This document shows positions 1-8,115 of a stretch of 64,000 nt of DNA, piece by piece. Source of the stretch: Neobacillus niacini (GTDB lineage: Bacteria > Bacillota > Bacilli > Bacillales > Cytobacillaceae); assembly GCF_000759675.1 (NCBI RefSeq), contig NZ_BAWM01000114.1:1-64000 (forward strand). The letters run 5' to 3'. Made by a program: the position numbers and the translations under genes. A model generated the notes under the pieces. The model was not told the origin of the DNA, made no database searches, and saw only the letters and a list, made by a program, of their open reading frames with translations. The stretch's first letter is position 1. Each line of letters opens with the position of its first letter.

Positions 1-48
1 GCACGCCGCCAGCGTTCGTCCTGAGCCAGGATCAAACTCTCCAAGAAA
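1..48 (-). rRNA. rrs: 16S ribosomal RNA, 5' end only
   Basis: The reverse complement reads GAGAGTTTGATCCTGG followed by CTCAGGACGAACGC, the universal 5' end of bacterial 16S rRNA. The rest of the gene lies outside the left edge. The mature 5' end is placed near base 48 by comparison with the Bacillus 16S start and may be off by a few bases. Confidence 0.97.
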
Positions 49-130
49 GTTGATTAGCTCATTTTGTTACGTTGGCTAGTTTCTTCTATAGAAACTAATA
101 TTTTTGTTGACGTTCTTGTTTGTTTAGTTT

Positions 131-140
131 TCAAAGAACA
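131..140 (-). promoter_or_regulatory. rRNA leader boxA-like antitermination element
   Basis: On the minus strand the leader reads TGTTCTTTGA followed by AAACTAAACAAAC. This closely resembles the boxA region found upstream of Bacillus 16S genes, where the Nus antitermination complex binds. It lies about 85 bases upstream of the mature 16S end. Confidence 0.7.
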
Positions 141-268
141 AGGCTTCGACGTTGAAAAACATCTTGATAGACTACAATGAATTGCTTCTTGCTACCAGCT
201 GAAGATTAACTTCTTCGAGGCGCTATGGCACAGAAGCAATTTCGTCACTTGTTTTAGCGACAAAAAAT

Positions 269-298
269 ATCTTACCATATCCTCTTCGCTTGAGTCAA
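269..298 (-). promoter_or_regulatory. rrn operon sigma-A promoter
   Basis: The minus strand has TTGACT at 298-293 and TAAGAT at 274-269 with an 18-base spacer. The transcription start would fall near 262, giving a leader of about 210 bases before 16S. A second, weaker upstream promoter is usual for Bacillus rrn operons, but I could not identify one convincingly between 300 and 480. Confidence 0.75.
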
Positions 299-499
299 CA
301 CTTAATTTTTAATTCATCATGTTGTTGACCACTCCGCGAAGGAACTTTCTTATACTTACATCCTGTAGGTCACACTTCAATGTGAAAAATCTTCCAATTT
401 CTTTTTAACTCACGCTTTTATAAATATCATATAGAACAATCTTGCCTTTATGTATAACTATTGTGTATGGAATTGGAGTTATCCTTATTCATAATGAAC

Positions 500-535
500 T
501 AAAACCTGCTTAATTGGTGGATTAAGCAGGTTTCT
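500..535 (-). terminator. Terminator after bcrC
   Basis: A 13-base inverted repeat (502-514 with 521-533) forms a stem, and in minus orientation it ends in TTTTAG. It lies 15 bases past the bcrC stop and insulates the rRNA leader. Confidence 0.75.
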
Positions 536-549
536 TCTATTATTCATTA

Positions 550-1134
550 TTATCCTTGATAATTGTCCTTTTTTAATGGAAGGATGTAGGATTCACCTTT
601 TTCATAAATCCCCAATAATTTTTGAATCATACTTAATTTAGGAACTACACGAAACACCACAAACGCCGAAACAATACTAATCATTGCCCCAACCAGGATA
701 TCTGCTGGATAGTGAACCCCTACCCAAATGCGTGATATACCAACTAGAAATGCAAGCAGTACCCAGGTAAATCCTCTACCGCCTCTAAATAACCAGAATG
801 TCACACAAAACGAAAAAAACAAAATCGTATGGTCACTTGGAAATGAATTATCTATTGCTTTTTCAATTAATTTATTTACATTAGACAGTTCGGCAAATGG
901 CTGGTGATTCGAATGAATTTTTCCAGCTACTTTTCCGATGATTTCAGCCACAGCAAAGGTAATTAATCCACAAATCACCATTATTCTATTTTTGTGTTTG
1001 CGTGTAAACCAGAATGTAAGAACCGCTAGCGCTAAGAAAATAACCATATATTCTGCAATAACTACAACAACAAGATTAAAACTTGTATATTCTTTACCTA
1101 AATCATTAATAAATCTAAATAAATTCTCATTCAT
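550..1134 (-). CDS. bcrC: BcrC-like undecaprenyl pyrophosphate phosphatase (PAP2 family)
   Basis: This 194-residue membrane protein has about five hydrophobic segments and resembles BcrC/YwoA, which dephosphorylates undecaprenyl pyrophosphate in the cell-wall lipid cycle and can give bacitracin resistance. The PAP2 motifs PSDH (centre) and SRIWVGVHYPAD (C-terminal third, with catalytic His and Asp) are present. The first motif, normally K-x6-R-P, reads KIHSNHQP, so its arginine is Gln. A good ribosome site (GAGGGGGAG) precedes the ATG. It is a single gene with its own terminator, and an uncharacterised gene is divergent from it. The family is certain; the exact substrate is inferred. Confidence 0.88.
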   Translation of the reverse strand: MNENLFRFINDLGKEYTSFNLVVVVIAEYMVIFLALAVLTFWFTRKHKNRIMVICGLITFAVAEIIGKVAGKIHSNHQPFAELSNVNKLIEKAIDNSFPSDHTILFFSFCVTFWLFRGGRGFTWVLLAFLVGISRIWVGVHYPADILVGAMISIVSAFVVFRVVPKLSMIQKLLGIYEKGESYILPLKKDNYQG

Positions 1135-1369
1135 GACCTAACTCCCCCTCAATACTTCTATAAGAGGAGTATATGGGAAATACAGTAATCCCCAAATTTC
1201 TTTTCCTTACAATAACCTTACACTTTTGTAAGAGTTTTATTTTATTAACCAAAGAATCTTATTCTTTTTATAAATTTTGTACATAGACTAATATGTTGCT
1301 TTTGTAGTTAAGCATATTTCCCCTGACACCAGCATACTGTTTGAAAGAATGGAAAGGAGAATCACACCT

Positions 1370-1678
1370 ATGGCTAACGAGGAAGCTATAAAAAAGGTTG
1401 AAAGCATTACTAATCCAAAGGTACGTAATATTGTAAGAATTTGTGTGGAACAAGGCTGTCGTTTCAAGCCACATCCAAGCAATCCAAACTTAGTGAATTT
1501 GTTTGATCCTGCCAGAAGGAAAAATATTATCGGCGATATTAACCTATCCAGTTCTAGAGGATATTTCACACTTGAGGTGGAAAATGGACGTTTTAAGTCC
1601 TTTCGAAATGAAGTGATTGGATTAGATATAGATCAGGCAGAATTTGAGGAAAGAGTGTTAAAGCGATTAAAGCGTTAA
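1370..1678 (+). CDS. Conserved-type hypothetical protein, 102 aa
   Basis: I do not recognise this protein. It is soluble and basic, starting MANEEAIKKVESITNPK, and has no signal peptide or membrane segment. The ATG at 1370 is preferred over one at 1349 because AAAGGAG lies 11 bases before it and overlaps the upstream codons. It ends with charged residues (ERVLKRLKR) and is followed by a strong terminator. It stands alone between bcrC and cls. Base composition is like its neighbours. Confidence 0.75.
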   Translation: MANEEAIKKVESITNPKVRNIVRICVEQGCRFKPHPSNPNLVNLFDPARRKNIIGDINLSSSRGYFTLEVENGRFKSFRNEVIGLDIDQAEFEERVLKRLKR

Positions 1679-1703
1679 TTCCTTCGATCATTAGTGAAAG
1701 ATT

Positions 1704-1738
1704 AAAAAACGCTTGGAGCTATTTTTCCAAGCGTTTTT
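1704..1738 (+). terminator. Rho-independent terminator
   Basis: The stem AAAACGCTTGGA (1706-1717) pairs with 1726-1737 and is followed by T residues. It ends the 1370-1678 transcript. Confidence 0.85.
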
Positions 1739-1830
1739 GCATATAATTCGTTTCAAATTCTGATACAGGATCATGATAAGCCATGTGCTTAATCATTTTT
1801 TCTGTATATAACCACTAATTCTATTCACAA

Positions 1831-1867
1831 AAAAGGGAAATTTACTTTTTAAGTAAATTTCCCTTTT
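1831..1867 (-). terminator. Terminator after cardiolipin synthase
   Basis: A perfect 17-base inverted repeat with a 3-base loop (1831-1847 with 1851-1867) is rich in A on one side, so it reads as a stem plus T run on the minus strand. It lies 26 bases past the cls stop. Confidence 0.85.
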
Positions 1868-1892
1868 AAAAGTATTATCAGAATGTTCTAGG

Positions 1893-3341
1893 TTACAAAA
1901 TAGGAGAAAGTAGTCTAGAAATAGATTCTTTAAGACGAACTTCTAAAGAACGTTTTTGGTAACCTTCAAACGTCAGTAACATCGATACCTTTATATCCTC
2001 TTTAAAAGTTTCCGTTAGTTTTCTAGATACCCCTTCATCATATAAAAAGGCATTTACTTCAAAATTGAGTTTAAAGCTTCGATAGTCAATGTTCGCAGTA
2101 CCAACGGAAGAGATTTCTTCGTCGACAACCAGTGTTTTAGCATGAATAAAACCATTTTTGTAGATGTAGACCTTTGCGCCAACTTTTAATAATTCACTAA
2201 CATGTGAGAGAGTTGCCCAATAAACAAATAAGTGATCTGGTTTATCTGGGATCATAATATTGACCTCCACTCCAGATGAGCAGGCGATTCTTAGTGCATC
2301 TAACAAACTTGTATCTGGGATAAAGTAAGGTGTTTGGATATAAATAGATTTTTTTGCGGACAAAATCATCTTTATATAGCCATTCTTAATTTGTTGAAAT
2401 TCAGAATCAGGACCACTTGTCACGATTTGAATTCCGATTTTCCCATGAGAAATATCCTCCGGATAAAGATTAGGAACATAGTCAACATCTTGGTCATCTG
2501 AGGCTTGATTCCAATCCAGGATGAAACGGGTCTGGAGAGCATAAACAGCAGTCCCTTGAATCCGTAAATGGGTATCCCGCCAATAGCCAAATTTCTTATT
2601 AAGTCCTAAATATTCATCACCAACATTGAAACCGCCCACATAGCCAATTTTCCCATCAATAATAACTAGTTTTCGGTGGTTCCGATAATTCATCCTAAGA
2701 TTTATAAACCGAAATTTAGATGGGAAAAAGACCTCCACTTGTCCTCCAGCTTTCCGAAATTCTCTAAATGATCTTTTCGGCAAGCTACGCGATCCTAATT
2801 CGTCATAAAGAATTCGAACCTTTACTCCTTGCTTCGCTTTTACTGTCAAAGCCTCTATAAGTTTTTTGCCCAGGTTATCATTTTTAATGATGTAATATTG
2901 AATATGAATATAATTCCTGGCTGCTTTTATATCTTTAAATAACTGGTCAAATTTTTCTTTACCGTCTGTAAAGATCTCAACAGAATTATCCTCTGTTAGG
3001 ATGGCTTGATTGTTAATCATATGCATGTATATCAAATCATGGTTATCCTGTGTTACATCATTGCGATAATAGAATTGATTCAAACGAATTTTGGTCAATT
3101 GCGTTTCTAATGCTTTTTCAAAACCAGTCTTTTTAAGATCATCCCATTGGAAAAGCCGTTTTCGACTTAAATTTTGTCCCAATAATAAATACATCACAAA
3201 TCCCAAGATTGGAATAAAAAATAGAACTAATAGCCAGGCCCACGTAGAACCAACGTCCCTTCTTTCTTGAAAAATGACAATGAGGGCCAAAATGATATTT
3301 AAAACAAGTAAAAAGCCTAATAATAAAGACGTAATATTCAT
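1893..3341 (-). CDS. cls: Cardiolipin synthase (phospholipase D family)
   Basis: This membrane enzyme condenses two phosphatidylglycerol molecules to cardiolipin and glycerol. Two N-terminal membrane helices (about residues 3-55) precede two HKD catalytic motifs, seen as HRKLVIIDG and HAKTLVVDE. At 482 residues it matches Bacillus Cls/YwnE. The start is the ATG at 3341 (MNITSLLLG), because GAGAGGG lies about 8 bases upstream; an in-frame ATG 24 bases earlier has no such site. It is followed by a terminator and preceded by dedA 70 bases away, so both may be co-transcribed. Which of several possible Bacillus paralogues it is cannot be told. Confidence 0.93.
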   Translation of the reverse strand: MNITSLLLGFLLVLNIILALIVIFQERRDVGSTWAWLLVLFFIPILGFVMYLLLGQNLSRKRLFQWDDLKKTGFEKALETQLTKIRLNQFYYRNDVTQDNHDLIYMHMINNQAILTEDNSVEIFTDGKEKFDQLFKDIKAARNYIHIQYYIIKNDNLGKKLIEALTVKAKQGVKVRILYDELGSRSLPKRSFREFRKAGGQVEVFFPSKFRFINLRMNYRNHRKLVIIDGKIGYVGGFNVGDEYLGLNKKFGYWRDTHLRIQGTAVYALQTRFILDWNQASDDQDVDYVPNLYPEDISHGKIGIQIVTSGPDSEFQQIKNGYIKMILSAKKSIYIQTPYFIPDTSLLDALRIACSSGVEVNIMIPDKPDHLFVYWATLSHVSELLKVGAKVYIYKNGFIHAKTLVVDEEISSVGTANIDYRSFKLNFEVNAFLYDEGVSRKLTETFKEDIKVSMLLTFEGYQKRSLEVRLKESISRLLSPIL

Positions 3342-3410
3342 GGCAAAAACCCTCTCAATCGACATAAAAATACTTTAGCAGATTTCTTTCATATTTACTT
3401 GTAGTTTATC

Positions 3411-4016
3411 CTAGTATCTTCTTCTTTTTCTCTGCCATCCGATGAAGACGATAAGGAGAATGACTAAAATTAGGTATATATAATTAGAATATTGGTCCAT
3501 TCTATCCACAACGACTTCCCAATTTTCACCTACACTTGCCCCCAGATTGATCAACAGTGTATTCCAAATGATGGTGCCTAAGGTTGTGAAGCTGACGAAC
3601 AGCCAGAAATTCATTTTCGCCATTCCTGCAGGGATTGAAATTAGGCTGCGGATAAGAGGAATGAAGCGACAGAAAAAAACCGTCCAAATACCATATTTGC
3701 CAAACCATGCATCAGCGCGGTAGAGGTCCTCTTTTTTTAAACGTAGGAATCGCCCATATCGTTCAATTACTATCTCCAATTTGTTTACATTTAGTATGGC
3801 GCCGAGTTGGTAAAGGATGACAGCACCAAACACTGAACCTAACGTGGACGCAGCAATAACTCCAAGAACATTCAGATTGGTTTGAGCCGTCATATATCCT
3901 CCAAAAGTTAGAATTACTTCTGATGGGATAGGAGGGAATATATTTTCAAGTGCAATGAGGAGAAATACTCCCCAGTACCCAAACTGTTCTATAAATTCTT
4001 TGATCCATAATTCCAT
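3411..4016 (-). CDS. DedA family membrane protein
   Basis: This 201-residue integral membrane protein carries the DedA/SNARE-associated signature, including E-N-IFPPIPSE near residue 25 and a CRFIPLIRSLISIPAG-type stretch in the middle. DedA proteins are implicated in lipid flipping and envelope homeostasis; some recycle undecaprenyl phosphate. The chosen ATG has GGAGG five bases upstream. It lies 70 bases upstream of cls on the same strand, a sensible lipid-related pairing. The specific substrate is unknown. Confidence 0.88.
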   Translation of the reverse strand: MELWIKEFIEQFGYWGVFLLIALENIFPPIPSEVILTFGGYMTAQTNLNVLGVIAASTLGSVFGAVILYQLGAILNVNKLEIVIERYGRFLRLKKEDLYRADAWFGKYGIWTVFFCRFIPLIRSLISIPAGMAKMNFWLFVSFTTLGTIIWNTLLINLGASVGENWEVVVDRMDQYSNYIYLILVILLIVFIGWQRKRRRY

Positions 4017-4146
4017 AATAGCCTCCATTGATTGAAAAATAACGTTTATAGTCTTACGTTTAGCTATCGGAAAAGTTTCAAAATGGGTCGTCTTCTTCTA
4101 ATTACTATATTTTTTGCAGGTAAAATTAAAACCAATTTTCAATGAA

Positions 4147-4174
4147 AAAAGCATTTGAGAGTTCAAATGCTTTT
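4147..4174. terminator. Bidirectional-type terminator hairpin
   Basis: The stem AAAAGCATTTGA (4147-4158) pairs with 4163-4174, with A on one side and T on the other. It lies past the tandem repeats following the 4288-4932 gene, so those repeats would be in that gene's 3' untranslated RNA. Confidence 0.75.
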
Positions 4175-4182
4175 CAGAGTTT

Positions 4183-4267
4183 CGCTAATTTAGTTGGCTA
4201 ACGCTGATATAATTCGTTTATCGCTGATATATTTTTTTATCGCTGATAAAATTCATTTATCGCAGAA
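4183..4267. repeat. Intergenic tandem repeat, ~20-bp period (CGCTGATA family)
   Basis: CGCTGATA or a close variant starts at 4202, 4222 and 4241, with weaker units at 4183 and 4261, giving steps of 19-20 bases. The same motif in reverse orientation (TATCAGCG) forms a similar array at 37337-37407. No gene is seen here. Confidence 0.75.
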
Positions 4268-4287
4268 TTCTTATTCAACTGGCTTTG

Positions 4288-4932
4288 TTAAAGCAGTTTT
4301 AGTGCTTCGCTAATGGGTACTATACCAGAAACGAGGTCGAATGACTTGTAGTATGTATTTTCTTCTGTTAAGGAATGGATAATGGTTTTTGCCACGTCTT
4401 CACGTGGTATCTTCCCGCTTCTTATATCTTCTGATGCTGTGATTTTTCCTGTCCCCGGCTCATTCAATAGCCCACCTGGACGGATTATTGTGTAGGTTAG
4501 TTCGCTTTGTTCAAGCATTTTATCTGCATAGTATTTTGCAGCATAATATGGAAGCATTTTCTCATGCCAGTTTTCTCTTCTGTGTGCCTGAATTGCGCTA
4601 ACCATAATGAAGCGTTTAATTCCTACTATCTCTGCCGCTTCGATTGTTTTGACAGCACCATCAAGATCAATTAGCAGTGTTTTATCATATCCAGTATTCC
4701 GACCAGATCCGGCGGTGAATATGATGGCATTACAGCCTCTTGCAGCCTGAGCAATATCTTCGACACTTTGTTCTAAGCAGGCAACTGCTACTTCTATATC
4801 AAGTTTTTTAAAAGCCTCTGCTTGTTCTTCCTTCCTAACCATCGCTTTGACAGTATGTTCATGACTGTCCCTGAGCTGATTAACAAGAAGTTTTCCAACC
4901 TGCCCATTAGCTCCAACCACTAATACGTTCAT
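4288..4932 (-). CDS. Atypical SDR / NAD(P)-binding protein (YhfK type)
   Basis: This 214-residue protein has an N-terminal Rossmann motif (VVGANGQVGKLLVNQL) and the later IIRPGGLLNEPG stretch typical of NmrA-like, NAD(P)H-binding atypical short-chain dehydrogenases such as Bacillus YhfK. Proteins of this group act as reductases or redox sensors, and the substrate cannot be read from sequence. AAGGAG precedes the ATG. It is followed by tandem repeats and a hairpin, so it is probably the last gene of its transcript. The VOC gene lies 50 bases away on the same strand but downstream of this start. Confidence 0.82.
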   Translation of the reverse strand: MNVLVVGANGQVGKLLVNQLRDSHEHTVKAMVRKEEQAEAFKKLDIEVAVACLEQSVEDIAQAARGCNAIIFTAGSGRNTGYDKTLLIDLDGAVKTIEAAEIVGIKRFIMVSAIQAHRRENWHEKMLPYYAAKYYADKMLEQSELTYTIIRPGGLLNEPGTGKITASEDIRSGKIPREDVAKTIIHSLTEENTYYKSFDLVSGIVPISEALKLL

Positions 4933-4984
4933 CGTTGTTAGCTCCTTACCTTGTTTACGCCTATTATTTCATTGTGAGAACAAC

Positions 4985-5386
4985 TTATTCAAATAATGGA
5001 AGGGTAAGCTGCCAGGACACACCAAATTTATCCACAATCCAGCCAAACTTTTTACTAAATCCATAATTATCTAGCGGCATTAGAGGACCACCGCCATCCA
5101 CTAATTTCTCATAAAGTCTGTCAATTTCCTCTTCAGTATCACATGTAATAAAAATAGAAAACGATGGTGTAAAAGTAAATGCATGTTTTACATTACTATC
5201 AATACACATAAATTCCTGCCCTTTTAATGAAAACGTCGCATGCATGACGCTTCCTTCATCACCTGGTTGATTGGGACCATACCGTGTAATGCTGGTGATT
5301 TCTGAATTCTCTAGCAATGTAATGTAATAATTCATTGCTTCTTCCGCATTTCCTTCAAACATTAAAAAAGGTGTAACCTTCGTCAT
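4985..5386 (-). CDS. VOC superfamily protein (PhnB/YjdN type)
   Basis: This 133-residue protein begins with TKVTPFLMFEGNAEEAMNYY and ends with FGVSWQL, both characteristic of the PhnB-like branch of the glyoxalase/dioxygenase (VOC) superfamily. These small beta-alpha-beta proteins usually dimerise; many have no known enzymatic role. A good AAGGAGAG site precedes the ATG. It lies 52 bases upstream of the YhfK-like gene on the same strand and could share its transcript. Confidence 0.85.
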   Translation of the reverse strand: MTKVTPFLMFEGNAEEAMNYYITLLENSEITSITRYGPNQPGDEGSVMHATFSLKGQEFMCIDSNVKHAFTFTPSFSIFITCDTEEEIDRLYEKLVDGGGPLMPLDNYGFSKKFGWIVDKFGVSWQLTLPLFE

Positions 5387-5528
5387 TTACAATCTCTCCT
5401 TTACTCAACCATATTAGTATTTACATACACAATTAGAATAACATATCCAACCAAGATAATTGGGGCGATCACATCGATATTCTGGTAATAATGAAGGATC
5501 TCCCATCATCACCTACATCTGACCTAGC

Positions 5529-5556
5529 AAAAAACTGCACCTAATAGATGCAGTTA
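5529..5556 (-). terminator. Terminator after DsbA/FrnE-like gene
   Basis: AACTGCA at 5533-5539 pairs with TGCAGTT at 5549-5555. In minus orientation the hairpin is followed by a run of T. It lies 9 bases past the stop of the 5565-6296 gene. Confidence 0.7.
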
Positions 5557-5564
5557 TCGTAGAG

Positions 5565-6296
5565 CTATTCTTTTTTCTCAGGAATAATACAGTTGCCATC
5601 CACACAGCTTGCGTCTTCTGCACTAACTGTTGAAAGGTCCTGCAGTACAGGAGCTGGATTTTCTTCTTCCCATACTTTTTGAAGTGCTTCTGCAAAAGTA
5701 GATGTTGGCTGTGCACCAGAGATGGCATATTTTTGATTGACAATAAAAAATGGTACACCGGTAATCTGATATTGCTGTGCAATCGATTGATCGATACGGA
5801 CATCATTTGCATACGCTTTTTCATCTTGTAGAACCTTTAATGACTCTTCGCGATCAAGCCCTGACGCCACGGCAATATCAGCTAAAGTTTCTAGGTCACC
5901 TACATTTTTGGAATCCGTAAAATAAGCATAAAGAAGTTTTTCTGTAATAGCAGCTTCTTTCCATTGTGTTTTCGCAAATTTCGCCAATCGGTGAGCGTTA
6001 AAGGTATTGGTTGGCTTCATGTTATCAAAATTAAACGTCAGACCAACAGTAGCCGCTTGCTCACCCACATTTTGATTCATTTGCTTTACTTGTTCAATAC
6101 TCATCCCGTATTTTGAAGCTAATGATTCATGGATACTTTTCTCACTATTTGATGGTGAGTTAGGATCCAGCTCAAAGCTTTTAAATTCTACTTCAACACT
6201 GTCCCTATGTGGAAATTGAGACAATGCCTCCTCTAAACGAGCCTTTCCTATATAACAAAATGGACAGACAAAATCAGACCATACTTCTATTTTCAT
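5565..6296 (-). CDS. DsbA family oxidoreductase, FrnE-like
   Basis: This 243-residue thioredoxin-fold protein starts with KIEVWSDFVCPFCYIGK, containing the CPFC redox motif, and has the cis-proline segment GVPFFIVN near residue 185. It matches the FrnE/YwbO subgroup of DsbA-like proteins, which are cytosolic because there is no signal peptide. A C-terminal tail with a second cysteine pair (ASCVDGNC) could act as an extra redox or metal site, as described for FrnE of Deinococcus; here that role is inference. GAGGTG precedes the ATG. It is a single gene with its own terminator. Confidence 0.9.
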   Translation of the reverse strand: MKIEVWSDFVCPFCYIGKARLEEALSQFPHRDSVEVEFKSFELDPNSPSNSEKSIHESLASKYGMSIEQVKQMNQNVGEQAATVGLTFNFDNMKPTNTFNAHRLAKFAKTQWKEAAITEKLLYAYFTDSKNVGDLETLADIAVASGLDREESLKVLQDEKAYANDVRIDQSIAQQYQITGVPFFIVNQKYAISGAQPTSTFAEALQKVWEEENPAPVLQDLSTVSAEDASCVDGNCIIPEKKE

Positions 6297-6381
6297 GGTT
6301 ACACCTCTTTCTACGATTCATTCTTATAGTATCACAGCCTTATAAAAAACTTAAAAATCATGCTCACTCACAAATTGGTTA

Positions 6382-6500
6382 AAACTACACATATTTAAAG
6401 GATATCTACACAAATTCATCCTATATCTACACATTTTTTGAATATATCTACACACTTTTTGAATATATCAACACATTAATCATGGATATCTACAAATCAA
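6382..6500. repeat. Intergenic tandem repeat, 21-bp period (TATCTACACA family)
   Basis: TATCTACA or a one-base variant starts at 6403, 6424, 6445, 6466 and 6487, exactly 21 bases apart, with a degenerate sixth unit at 6382. Spacer sequence is AT-rich and less conserved. The array lies between the stop of the M1 peptidase gene and the start of the FrnE-like gene. Confidence 0.85.
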
Positions 6501-6510
6501 CTTAAAAACC

Positions 6511-6538
6511 AAAACGCACCCTAATCCCGGAGGCGTTT
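6511..6538 (-). terminator. Probable terminator after M1 peptidase gene
   Basis: AAACGC at 6512-6517 pairs with GCGTTT at 6533-6538, with extra G-C pairs inside. In minus orientation T residues follow. The stem is imperfect. Confidence 0.5.
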
Positions 6539-6549
6539 CCCTTCATTTA

Positions 6550-8115
6550 TTACTTAAATTCAGGTTCCTTACCACTTAACCATGCCTCAAAGTAATCCTT
6601 TGCTGTAGGTCCCAGTTCTTCCGAAAAAACTGAGATGAAGTCATTTCCTGATGCGATTTCATATTGATATTCTATAAAATAAGTCTGAAGCAATTGATCC
6701 ATTTTCTCTTTCCCAATTTCTTTTTCAAGGTTATCCAGCATTAAGGCACCTTTTTGATAGACAAGCTGTGAATAGGATCCAATGTTTTTAAATTTATCAA
6801 CAGGACTACCTATAAATATGCCTCCTCTTTCATGGACTTCCGTTCCTTGTGTCATATTCTTTCTCATCTCTAAATCTCCAGCACCATGCTCCGGAAATTC
6901 TTCTAACATCAATCTCGTGGACGCATAGGTCGCCAACGCCTCATCCAACCAAGGTTCTTTTACTTCGTCATTGCCCACCATTCCATACCACCATTGATGT
7001 GCAGTTTCATGGACAACTGAGCCAATCTCCGTTTCATTACTTTCAAGTATGTTTTTGGGGAGGTAAATCAAACCTGGAAATTCCATTGCTGTAAACATAC
7101 CAGTCCGAACGATATCATATTCCGGATACGGATATGGTCCATAAACCTCACTAAAATAGGATAATGCTTTTATCCCTGCTTCATGGTTCTGCTTTGCCGC
7201 CTCCTGGCTGTCACTAGCCAGGTACCATGTATTCACGGTGGTTTCCCCTACTTGATCTGATAACTTTTGGTAGTTTTCATCCATAATTACCATGGCAAAG
7301 TCCCGTACATTTTCAATTGAAGTTGTGAAGGTCAAAGTTCCATCCTGTTCCTTTACAGCTTCTTTTTCCTTACCGGTGCTCGCAATTTTATAATTGTTCG
7401 GTACAGTTACTATGACAGTATACTTCCCAACCTGACTATAAAAAGGATCTCCTACCGAATGATACGGATCTGTAACCCAGCCTCTCTTATCATATACAGC
7501 CTGAATGGGTATCCAATTTCCAAGCCAAATCCCATTCTCATCATAGGCGAACCGACCATTATTCTTCGGAACTTTCATTGTAAATTTCAATTCAAGGTCA
7601 ATCGCTTCACCCTTTTTCCATTTGTCCAATGGTATTTCAAGGACCGTGTCTTTTATTTCAAAACTTCCTCCCTTTCCATTTACCTGAACTTCCGTAACCT
7701 CCATCGAACCGGGTTCAGAATTCTCATCAATGATTTGACACCAAAATCCACCTAGTAGATCAACAGCTTCACGGAACTGATTAGGGTATATGTGAAAGTA
7801 AATTTTGTCCTGATTTTTCCCGGTATTGTTTGTAGCCTTCACTTTAAGTGCGCCCGTTAACTTTTTCTCCTCTACATTAACTTTCACGCTAGAATCGTAT
7901 TCTGTCGGAATGAATTTCTCAGCCTCTGAAGTTGGAGCCTTATTATCACCTTTATTGGTTCCAGTAGTTTCCTTGGAGTTTTTTTCTTTACACCCTGCGC
8001 AAAATACCGCAAGTGCTATCAAAACAGCAGCTAGCCAATAACCTCTCCCCTTTTTTGTTTTGTGGTACTTTTTCAGTGGCCTCTGGCACTGGCAGGAGAT
8101 TATTTTATTATGCAT
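6550..8115 (-). CDS. M1 family zinc metallopeptidase, lipoprotein
   Basis: This 521-residue protein has a basic N-terminus, a hydrophobic segment and the lipobox-like LAVFCAGC, so it is probably a lipid-anchored extracellular protein. The M1 (gluzincin aminopeptidase) signature is clear: HETAH, then E within WLDEALATYAS, preceded by TAMEFPGL, the equivalent of the family's GAMEN substrate loop. It is shorter than full M1 enzymes and lacks most of the helical C-terminal domain. The ATG at 8115 overlaps the stop of the upstream transporter gene by 8 bases, implying translational coupling. An upstream in-frame ATG at 8151 would lie inside that gene. No strong ribosome site is seen for either. 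Confidence 0.85.
   Translation of the reverse strand: MHNKIISCQCQRPLKKYHKTKKGRGYWLAAVLIALAVFCAGCKEKNSKETTGTNKGDNKAPTSEAEKFIPTEYDSSVKVNVEEKKLTGALKVKATNNTGKNQDKIYFHIYPNQFREAVDLLGGFWCQIIDENSEPGSMEVTEVQVNGKGGSFEIKDTVLEIPLDKWKKGEAIDLELKFTMKVPKNNGRFAYDENGIWLGNWIPIQAVYDKRGWVTDPYHSVGDPFYSQVGKYTVIVTVPNNYKIASTGKEKEAVKEQDGTLTFTTSIENVRDFAMVIMDENYQKLSDQVGETTVNTWYLASDSQEAAKQNHEAGIKALSYFSEVYGPYPYPEYDIVRTGMFTAMEFPGLIYLPKNILESNETEIGSVVHETAHQWWYGMVGNDEVKEPWLDEALATYASTRLMLEEFPEHGAGDLEMRKNMTQGTEVHERGGIFIGSPVDKFKNIGSYSQLVYQKGALMLDNLEKEIGKEKMDQLLQTYFIEYQYEIASGNDFISVFSEELGPTAKDYFEAWLSGKEPEFK

Noticed and set aside
300-480. Second rRNA promoter (TTGAAG with AAGTAT, 17-base spacing, near 340-390)
   Set aside because: Both boxes are weak and the sequence offers other chance matches.
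1288-1569. 93-codon minus-strand frame opposite the 1370-1678 gene
   Set aside because: The plus-strand gene has a clear ribosome site and terminator; the opposite frame has neither.
8041-8075. TTG with a strong AAGGGGAGAGG site near the start of the M1 peptidase
   Set aside because: The TTG is out of frame with the peptidase, so the site is a chance purine run.
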